Part shown: in pieces, positions 56,701 to 64,000 of the stretch | Position numbering within the stretch: position 1 is the first letter of the stretch | How the letters are laid out: each line of letters opens with the position of its first letter | Assembly: GCA_949358305.1 (NCBI GenBank) | Contig: OX442315.1 | Span: 16,332,427 to 16,396,426 of the forward strand | Reading direction: 5' to 3' | DNA: 64,000 nucleotides | DNA from: Strigamia acuminata | Lineage: Eukaryota > Arthropoda > Chilopoda > Geophilomorpha > Linotaeniidae | Program-made: the position numbers and the translations under genes | Notes under the pieces: generated by a model | The model's input: only the letters and a program-made list of their open reading frames with translations | Database searches by the model: none | What the model was told of the DNA's origin: nothing

Positions 56701-59700
56701 CGGGACAAATTAAAAGTGATTTTTCTTTTTCTTCTGCGCAGCCGCACCATTTACCTCGATTTAAATGTGTGTCATATCATAAACCTAGCTTTATTAATTA
56801 CGGCATTAAAAAAGAGCACCACGCCTAATTCGTGTCCAAATAAGGCGAAACAAAATTAGAAATTTTTTTTTGCCCTCTCGGAGAATTTATGTAAATTTTT
56901 TTGAAACTTCGGGAGAGAGAAAAAAAAAGAAGAAAAAAAATTTGAAAATGTATAAATTATAATATTTTAATTCAATCTATTTAATTATTATTTTTTTTGG
57001 GGGGTTTGAAATCTTTTTGTTTTTAAATTATTCATGAGATTTTTTTTGGAAGCGTTTCTGGATTGCTTTCACACGTCACTTCCGGTTTAGCATTTTTCCA
57101 CTTATTTTTGGAGCAAACTGTCAGTTTAGATTGTTTTTAAATTTAAATTGACACAAAAGGGAATTTTCTTGAACAAATATGGAAAATATGACATAGGACC
57201 GTGAGATTTAACAAATGATAAGATGAGACTTATAAAAAAAACTCGAAATATTTTCATGTTTTGAGAAAATTTGCTTCGGATTTGCGTCGTGTATCCCCCT
57301 TATTTATACAGATTTACACGAATTTAAACGATTTTCCAAATATATGTATCAATTTACACCAGACTTATATAATTTTTTACTTGTTTGCACATGTTTACAG
57401 CAGATTTATATGATTTTTTACTTGTTTACACATGTTTACAGCAGATATATATGAATTTTTAGCTGTTTACACATTTACAGCAGCTTTATATGAATTATTA
57501 GCTGTTTAAATTCGATTTATGTACATTTTTAGCTGTTTACATTCGATTTATAAACATTTTTAGCTGTTTACATTCGATTTATGAACATTTTTAGCTGTTT
57601 ACATTCGATTTATGAACATTTTTAGCTGTTTATATTCGATTATGTACATTTTTAGCTGTTTACATTCGATTTATAAACATTTTTAGCTGTTTACATTCGA
57701 TTTATGAACATTTTTAGCTGTTTACATTCGATTTATGAACATTTTTAGCTGTTTACATTCGATTTATGAACATTTTTAGCTGTTTACGTTCGATTTATGT
57801 ACATTTTTAGCTGTTTACATTCGATTTATGTACATTTTTAGCTGTTTACACATATTCCCAATGGATTACTAATTTACTATAAATTTGCACAATTTTACAT
57901 GTAACCGATTCCACTTCACTTGTGAATAAAGCAGATCCAATCCACAACTAAACTGGGAACTAATTCCCCACGATGCCACCCACATTTCCAACTCACTAAT
58001 TTCTCAACAACAAAATTCCAATTATTTCTAAAATAAACCATTTCCCCAATTAAAAAAATTAAAAAAAAAAACAAATAAACAACGACCAAACCAAACCTAA
58101 CCAAACAAACAACATTAATTAACCTTTCGCGCACATGCTCAAATCCGTCCATTGACATCTAACCGCTCAAACCACAAACAGAACCAAAATGTCCGTAACA
58201 ACAAAATTCGCAAACAACCACAACGAACTCCCCCAACCATTTCCCCATCAAAAAGGGGGACACTTAAAAAAAATTTAAAAAAGTAACGAACACAAGTGTT
58301 TTTCACTTGTATGTCAGTTCTGAGCTCTCCAGAGATGAAGAGGGAGATCGCAGTTGAAAGGATTTACCGAAAGGATCTTTGTTTGCGCCTCTAGCGGCAC
58401 CAGATGGTCCTCTGATATGCAAATGAAGTCGACAATTCTCCCATGACTTTCATTCACTTTTACTGAGCCGTGTTCTAACTACGCTTTATAACATCACCGC
58501 CCTGGCTTTTATTTATAATCGCTTCCCCACATAAAGTTGTTAAAAGTCATAAGCCATGTCTATGCAAACTCCGTAAATTCGGCTTCGCCCGGCTGAGTTT
58601 GTTTGCATTGATCTGCGCACGCGCCAAACAACGATCAGATACTAATTTCAAAATACTTAAAAATAAGCAAATAAAGAGAGCTTGGGAAAATTGCATCATT
58701 TTTGCTATAAGGTAAAGAATTAAGTTGAATATCATGTAAAAAACGTCATTTGAACACAAGTAGTGTACATAAATGCCGCTAAAGACTCTTCCATTGCGCA
58801 CAAGAGGCGGATCAAGAACGTACAAAGGGGTTGCCATTTTTGGTTCATTTTTATGCCACACAATATTTTTGGGCTTAAAAATTAATGATTTTGGCCTCAA
58901 ACTGATTATTTTTTTCTTAAAATGATTTTTTTTTAGTCCAAGAATTATTGTTTCGATCAAAAATAATTTTATTTTGTCTAAAAATAAATTTTTTTTGTTT
59001 AAAAATGCCAACAATGAATGTTTTCGGCCTAAAAATAAATGTTTTGGCATAAAAATGAATGTTTTTGGCTAAAAAAATAAACGTTTTTGGCCTAAAAGTA
59101 ATGTTTTTGGACATAAAAATAGACTTATAGATCCTTAAAAATCATATTTTGTCCAAAAATCATTTTTTTTGGTCCTAAAAATGAAAATTTTCTCTCGCAC
59201 ACATTCGGGAAACAATCGTGTTTCCCTGTTCAAAGTAGTGTTGATCCAACTTCTAATTAAGACTTGTGTCTCGCACATGCCTCACAGCATGCATCCAAAT
59301 ACCCAACTAACGAGTCAATGCCAGAAACATCAAAATACCAACAAAAAAAAAAATATTAATATACCGGTATATAAAAAATCTTAATTTCCATTTGAACTCT
59401 GTCCACCTCTGTAGTCTCAACCAGTAACCGCCAGCCATATCTCCCAAACTTAATTAAGCCTAAACTACCTTTTCACGCCACTTCCGGTCCGAGCGGCACA
59501 ATTTATTCATCAACTTATTCAATTTTAACCCTACTTAAAAATCTTAAATAGGCCTATTACCGCAAACACTCTTCCTCCGTTTCATTACCTAATACTTTCA
59601 ACTTTCCCTTCATTTCATTAATGTAATTTTAGAAGCTCAACCCTAAGCCTAGTTTTTTAAAGTAGGCCTATCTCCGGTCAAAGCGTCGTTGATGAATTGA

Positions 59701-62700
59701 ATAAAGCAGCGTTTATAGAGTTCTGTGTTTCGTCACCCTACAACCCACCCATCGTCTTGACATGCAAGGACCGGCACAACGAGCACAACACACTTTTCTT
59801 ATCGTCATTCCCCTTAAACAGACCCGCAACTCAACGAGCTTAGCTAACTTATCAGTCCTAAAGAGACCTGGCCATCACATTAATGTTACTCACTTAGCAA
59901 CTCTATTCTGACAGTTTACAGAACCCACAAAAAATGGTTTAAAAAAATTTTTCTGACTCTCCTTCACATTTTTTCTTCCTTTTCTTTTTTTTTCATTCTC
60001 CTCCTCATGTCAAAATAATTTATTTTTCGAAAAAAAAATTCTTTTACCAATTATAGCCCAGTGGCAGAGATGCACCCGAGTGTCAATGTTTACTCTCGGT
60101 TTATAAACATTGCAAAGAGGAGTGAAAGAGATAAAAGAATGTAATTAGGGTGTGTGTGGGTATGTGAGTTTTTTTTTTTTGTTTTTTTTAATTTAAAAAA
60201 AGATATATATTTTTTTTTATTAATAAATAAAATGTAGAAATTTTTTATTTTTTTTTTATTTTCTTTAATGTTGGTGGGAACAGATTTAGGGTTTTTGGTG
60301 CGATGAAACGTTGAGTTCGTTTAATGAGTTGTATTGTACTTGTATTCAAGTGGAACGATTCTAATTCATTTTATAGCGTAAATAAGTGAATTTGGCAAGT
60401 TAAAGTGCATTTTTTTTTCGTTTTGTTTGTTTTGAGAGGGTTATTTTGGTTGGTGTTGCTCATTCCCCCATGATTTATCATTAATTAATTTAAAGAAATA
60501 ATAAATTTTTAGAAAAATTTAATGCAAATATCCGCAGCAAGTCACCCTTAACCCGCATGAAATCGCTAACACCAGGCGCATTCATAAAACCATTCAGACA
60601 GCGGAATAAACAACATTTTTAAACTCTTTTTCTCGATCTAACTTCAAAAAATGGCGGCCGATTTAATCCGTTCCACTCGCAGTTGGCATGCGCACAACAT
60701 TAAAATAACAAAACATGTTTAAATACACGTTACACAAGCGTTTATGAATCCGCCTACCGTCAAATTTTTTTCTAAAAATATAAATTAGATAACGTCGGAA
60801 GTGAGCAATTCAAAATTTTTATCTAAAAAAAAAATATCAATCATTTCCTATGACATTGAAAAAAAAAAACATGACAACATCAATCGGAAATGAGCAATTA
60901 GTAAACATTTAAATCTTGTATTCGAAACCAATTTTCTAAAAATAAAAAAAACGTAAAAAAAAAAATCCAAAACATGTTTCTTGAATGTCTTCCTTTATCT
61001 CGCTTCACGGAGTGACATTTCCAACATTAGTTGCAGCAAAACATGCAAAAAGTAATTAAAACCAATTAGATTGTCAAATAAACCAAACAAACGACGAAAT
61101 AAAAGCACAAATACCATTAAACAACTACATTTATATCAATAACATGCCATCGTAACCTTAAATAAGACTTTCCACGTCATTACCCAAAAAAATGTATAAA
61201 TCACTCGCATTGCACCCAATCAAAAGCCCTTTTGTGCCCTTACAAGACTAACAATGCACCAATCAGAATAAATCACACCCGTCTGACAGATACACATGTA
61301 GCAACCATCAAAAACAATTCCTCAAAAATAATAACATCCACGACACCGAGCAGCCATTAACACAAAAAACGCGCGGTTCCTTCCTCTCTTTAGACTTTAA
61401 GCGAGCTCCTTAACGACGGCTAAATGAACGCTTCTAATTGCATCTTCACTTGAAGGATATTGCACTTGCCGTCCCTCTCGCTCTCAACTCGATTTTCAAT
61501 TTTACTTGCAGCGAGCCAGCAACAAAATCAAATTAAATTCACTACGCACAACCGACACAACACACAAAGCCCGCCATTGTCTAGCCGCCGCCCAATGCCC
61601 TCACGCGTCAACCCAGTCTCGTGAAAACATATCTTGACCATTAGGGAAACATCTATTTCATCTTTCCACGTCGAGTAATTGTTTTTGTTCGAGAATGTCA
61701 CCGGTCGAATCCATTTTACTCGTGGATTTAATTTCTCACGAGTATTTATGATAGTGGCTTTAAGGAAAGCAAAAGTTGGTTGAAGAAAAGCCATGGTAAA
61801 TAAATCAGTTGCATGTGGCTGGGGAAACTTGACCTCGCAGGATGTGAACGCGGTGTGTATTTTTTGATTTGGGAAGCTCGATCTCTGGTTCCCCATGTTG
61901 GGCCCCGTATCATTCATCAAAGAAAGTAACATGGCTGAGGTGGAGTGGGTATTTTGGTAATTTATCCCGTGGTACGAGCAATTTTCGCTTGATGGTCGGC
62001 AGATTTGTACAGTTGAAGGAAGAATAAGAAGCTTTTTCATTCATGCGGATGAATTATTCAAGTTAATCTTAATGCAAGAGTTAGTTTTTTTTTTTTTGTT
62101 TTTTTTTTTTTTTTTTTCTTTCTTTTCTTTTGGGAAAAATCTATGCTGAGGTTAACTTGTTGTTGGTGGGTGAAAAAAGTGAAGTTTCGTAAGTTAGAAG
62201 GTTTTAAATAAATTTTGTTTAGCGTATTTATTTTTTGTTAGTTTGTTTTTGGATGTGTTTAATTTTTTTTTCTTTTTTTTTTGGGAATATTAATATTTTT
62301 TAGTGAAAAGTTTGCTAAATTTTGAATGGGATTACAGCCAAATGCTCATTTTTTTTTTACATTTTCTATCAATAAACCACTAAAACTGCTATTATGTCAT
62401 CAATATTTATTAGAAATAAATTCGATTTATTTAATTTTTTTTTTTTTTTTTTTTTGTGGAAAATTAACATTTTCTGATGCTAATTTCGCTTAATTTTAAG
62501 TGAAATTAAGGCTAAATCCTCACTTTTTACATTTTATATCAATCAAGCAATAAAATAGCCGTTATAAATATGTATGAAAATAAATTCGATTTATGAATTT
62601 CTTTTGGGGGGGGAAAATATTTCTTTTTGGGGGGGAATAAATATTTTTTTTAGTTGAATTTTGCTGAATTTTACATACAATAAGACCAAATCCTCACTCT

Positions 62701-63423
62701 TTTAAACATTTTTTATCAATAAACCACTAAAATCGCTATTATCCCATAAATATTTATAAAAACAAATTCCTTTTATTCATTATTTGTACTTTTAAAAAGA
62801 AAAAAAAAACCAAAAAAAAACCAACATTTTGAAAATGCAAATTTCGCTTTTTGGCATTTTTCTACAATAATAATAAAATAAAAATAACAACAAAACCACT
62901 ACCATATTTACCCCAAAAAATATCCAACAAGAAATTGGACTTAAAACAAACAAAAAAATCCCCAATGAAACTAAGCCCCCAAATCCAAATCCCCATTTGC
63001 CTCCATCCCTCCATCAATAAACAAGTAAGAAATCCGACTATCCAATAAATACATAGCCAATAAATTGAAAAATGTCTCAATTTACAACTGGCAGGACGTC
63101 GGCGATAAACGAGAACAATGGAATCAAAGGATTCAAGCGGCGACACACAAAAAGAAAAGAAAAAACCACTTTTGATTAATCGACTTCCAACTCGCTTCAT
63201 GACCTCTTTTGTTTCCCTCCCGATATCACAAACGACTACATAATTAAACACCCCGAAATAAATAAATAAACCGACAAAATCAACACCAAAATCAACACCA
63301 ATAATCCAAAACCAACTCACCTAAATTCGCGTCGGCAAACACCAAGGCGACGATGAATGCTAGCAATGTCCAAACCACTTGTATGTACCTATGCCGTGGT
63401 CCCCTTCGACGAAACTTGGCCAT
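41753..63423 (-). CDS. fra: Netrin receptor frazzled/DCC/neogenin
   Basis: Twenty-seven exons, minus strand: 63423-63321, 50336-50168, 50104-49959, 49894-49610, 47934-47781, 47715-47573, 47505-47230, 47001-46788, 46712-46558, 46486-46199, 46131-46082, 46020-45876, 45807-45697, 45634-45440, 45372-45277, 45220-45111, 45049-44839, 44779-44672, 44595-44404, 43998-43930, 43866-43740, 43674-43472, 43300-43214, 43082-42936, 42828-42625, 42096-41924 and 41851-41753. All phases join, giving 1,419 aa. Exon 1 is a signal peptide ([17 protein letters not shown]). Four Ig domains follow (exons 2-7; [25 protein letters not shown]), then six FN3 domains (exons 8-19), a span ([20 protein letters not shown]), and cytoplasmic P1 ([15 protein letters not shown]), a Pro-rich P2 region (exon 25) and P3 ([20 protein letters not shown]). 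It is an axon-guidance receptor for netrin; P3 mediates receptor multimerisation and partner binding in DCC. Confidence 0.95.
47935..49609 (-). other. frazzled intron 4
   Basis: 1.7-kb intron between the second and third Ig domains. It holds a GC-richer patch (about 48590-48870) with a perfect 11-base hairpin CATTTCGGCGG/CCGCCGAAATG (about 48832-48861). A minisatellite lies at 49446-49552, just 58 bases beyond the exon 4 donor. Short open frames here (48124-48318, 49078-49272) lack gene features. Confidence 0.5.
49446..49552 (-). repeat. Minisatellite (TTCAATTTAGACATTTATTTTAG unit)
   Basis: About three units of GTTCAATTTAGACATTTATT on the plus strand. It is the reverse complement of the array at 55797-56066 in intron 1 of the same gene. 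Confidence 0.85.
50399..50712. repeat. Five-copy tandem repeat, about 64 bases
   Basis: GCAGTGCAGCCC recurs five times (about 50423, 50491, 50546, 50611, 50678), each followed by a GCTGCCCCTT block and a TTTTCCATTGTTTAAAC-like block. It lies 60 bases upstream of exon 2 of frazzled. Confidence 0.9.
52122..52257. mobile_element. Short MITE, copy 1
   Basis: Ends GGCGCATTCA and TGAATGCGCC are inverted. It shares GCATGCGCACAACATTAAAA with the copy at 60575-60754. Confidence 0.65.
53108..53530. repeat. Three-copy tandem repeat, about 150 bases
   Basis: GTCCCCCGCGTTTTAACACG and AAAACAATCGTTTAAATGCG recur in units at about 53250 and 53417, with a diverged first unit at 53108 (TTTGACACGAAAT, AAAACGATCGTTTAAGCG). 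Confidence 0.8.
55797..56066. repeat. Minisatellite, about 31-base unit, eight to nine copies
   Basis: TGTCTAAATTGAACAAAACG followed by ACTAAAATAAA repeats almost without change. It is the complement of the array in intron 4 (49446-49552). Confidence 0.95.
57488..57855. repeat. Minisatellite, about 31-base unit, about twelve copies
   Basis: Unit CATTTTTAGCTGTTTACATT followed by CGATTTATGAA; degenerate copies begin upstream at about 57340. Confidence 0.95.
58865..59185. repeat. Degenerate short tandem repeat
   Basis: TTTTTGGCCTAAAAATAAA-like words of about 20-30 bases recur, with variants TTTTTTGTCTAAAAAT and GGTCCTAAAAATG. Confidence 0.75.
60575..60754. mobile_element. Short MITE, copy 2
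   Basis: Ends GGCGCATTCA and TGAATCCGCC; related to 52122-52257 (GCATGCGCACAACATTAAAA shared). It carries an extra ATGGCGGCCGATTTAATCCG block. Confidence 0.65.
61528..62040 (-). other. 170-codon open frame in frazzled intron 1
   Basis: ATG 62040 to TAG 61528 on the minus strand, the longest open frame outside recognised genes, in a GC-richer patch flanked by T-runs. The peptide (start [19 protein letters not shown], later [20 protein letters not shown]) shows no domain, signal or repeat I recognise. It may be a chance frame in a conserved regulatory block, or a nested or alternative exon. Confidence 0.2.
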
Positions 63424-64000
63424 TCTCCTCGTCAATAAATAAACAGCAGCGGCAGCAACAACAACATTTGGTCTCTGCGCTCATCAAGTCAAACTAACAT
63501 GCGAGCCATGTTCGTGTTCGCTTCGTTTCGTTTCGCTATTGATGAGTGCAAAATGGCACTTGGGGATCGGTGTGGAGTTATGCTCACATCAGTCGCTGCG
63601 GATGAATGAAAATTGAAGACATTTTGCAGGCAGCATGGCCACTGGGGTCATCGTAATCCTAACGAGAGCGTATTCGAAGGTAAAAGTCGTCGTCTCCGTT
63701 GTTTGGACAACTGCCAAATATGGCGCTGCGAATGTTTCTTACATTTTCTGGACTCGGGCCACGACTGCCAATCGTAGCGCGGCGATTGTCCTAACGACCA
63801 ATCAGCGGTGGGCCGTAAATACTGGCTTTAACAATCCATCAGAAATGGGATTTTCGTGCAAAATGTTAACGGCATGTGGCGCTACTAACCAGAAACCAAG
63901 TCGAATAAATACTAAACTAAATAAATAAATCGACTTCTTAAATATTTTATGCCAGACGAGAAATTAGAGATTTATAAATCGTTCGTTTTTATTTATTTTA
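63424..64000 (-). promoter_or_regulatory. Upstream region of frazzled
   Basis: GC-richer DNA directly upstream of the frazzled ATG, with CAGCAGCGGCAGCAAC-type repeats on the leader and ATGGCGCTGCG/ATGGCACTT blocks. It probably contains the 5' untranslated region and promoter. The plus-strand frame at 63635-63928 has no protein features. Confidence 0.4.

Larger units (their letters stand above)
50337..63320 (-). other. frazzled intron 1 (13 kb)
   Basis: Separates the signal-peptide exon from the first Ig domain, as is common in DCC-family genes. It holds several unrelated tandem repeats (separate entries), two copies of a GGCGCATTCA-ended MITE, and GC-richer patches at about 55110-55560 (with CACGTGACGT), 58290-58500 (with ATGCAAAT) and 61440-62030 that could be enhancers. 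It also has a stretch at about 51290-51430 (AAATGTACGTTCGTTTGTTC, then TTTGAAATTTTGACACAACG) resembling a widespread arthropod repeat end. An open frame of 170 codons lies at 62040-61528. No exon is convincing. Confidence 0.5.

Noticed and set aside
58547-59114. Long minus frames with repeated FRPKTFIF peptides
   Set aside because: They are translations of the TTTTTGGCCTAAAAATAA tandem repeat, not a gene.
62862-63320. 152-codon minus frame ending near frazzled exon 1
   Set aside because: It lies wholly in intron 1 beyond a good GTGAGT donor; aromatic-rich composition is typical of AT-rich introns.
63635-63928. Plus-strand 97-codon frame upstream of frazzled
   Set aside because: It lies in the presumed promoter, without a partner exon or motif.
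1-64000. CRISPR arrays, operons, ribosome binding sites, tRNA or rRNA genes
   Set aside because: The DNA is eukaryotic; repeats are minisatellites or transposons. No cloverleaf with consistent A and B boxes was recognised by eye.

Overview
This is eukaryotic DNA, most likely from an insect. Genes are split by GT-AG introns that are often only 45-70 bases long, the background is AT-rich, and there are no bacterial signals. The two well-recognised genes are animal genes: an ERGIC-53/LMAN1 cargo receptor and a frazzled/DCC/neogenin netrin receptor. Short introns, AT content and dense DNA transposons would fit a beetle such as a Tribolium relative, but this is inference only. There is one 200-base assembly gap (5505-5704).

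Layout. (1) 1-134, minus strand: the first coding exon of a nucleoporin-like protein (FG motifs, then a GLEBS-like GTTIKFN). (2) 135-5450: repeats and one unrecognised single-exon gene (2876-3718, plus strand, 280 aa) whose upstream DNA is a tandem array of about 250-base units. (3) 5700-36337, minus strand: a tandem cluster of major-facilitator transporters that look like the oxalate:formate antiporter/pyruvate-carrier type. Each gene has the same ten-exon structure. Three copies read as complete (9233-11345, 13474-27028, 30737-36337), one runs into the assembly gap (5707-7598), one is an internally deleted pseudogene (8331-8911), and there is a stray exon-1 relic (13131-13167). The cluster is full of DNA transposons: MITEs, foldback elements, a Tc1 relic, a pogo element with a MITE nested in it, a hAT element with an exact 8-base target duplication, and an 8.2-kb terminal-inverted-repeat element. 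(4) 37407-39930, plus strand: ERGIC-53/LMAN1 in 14 exons, 501 aa, ending in a KKFY tail. (5) 41753-63423, minus strand: frazzled/DCC in 27 exons, 1,419 aa (four Ig domains, six FN3 domains, one membrane span, cytoplasmic motifs P1 to P3), with a 13-kb first intron. It is convergent with ERGIC-53.

The three gene groups do not form one pathway: they are a transporter cluster, a secretory-pathway receptor and an axon-guidance receptor that are neighbours. The most unusual object is the 8.2-kb element at about 16356-24530 inside intron 2 of one transporter. It has 44-base inverted termini and is packed end to end with small perfect hairpins of unrelated sequence but similar loops, an 11-copy 125-base minisatellite and a degenerate GC-richer open reading frame. 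A second point is that frazzled introns 1 and 4 carry mutually complementary minisatellites flanking exons 2-4. All coding coordinates were derived by hand from reading frame, splice sites and comparison between copies; no database search was possible.
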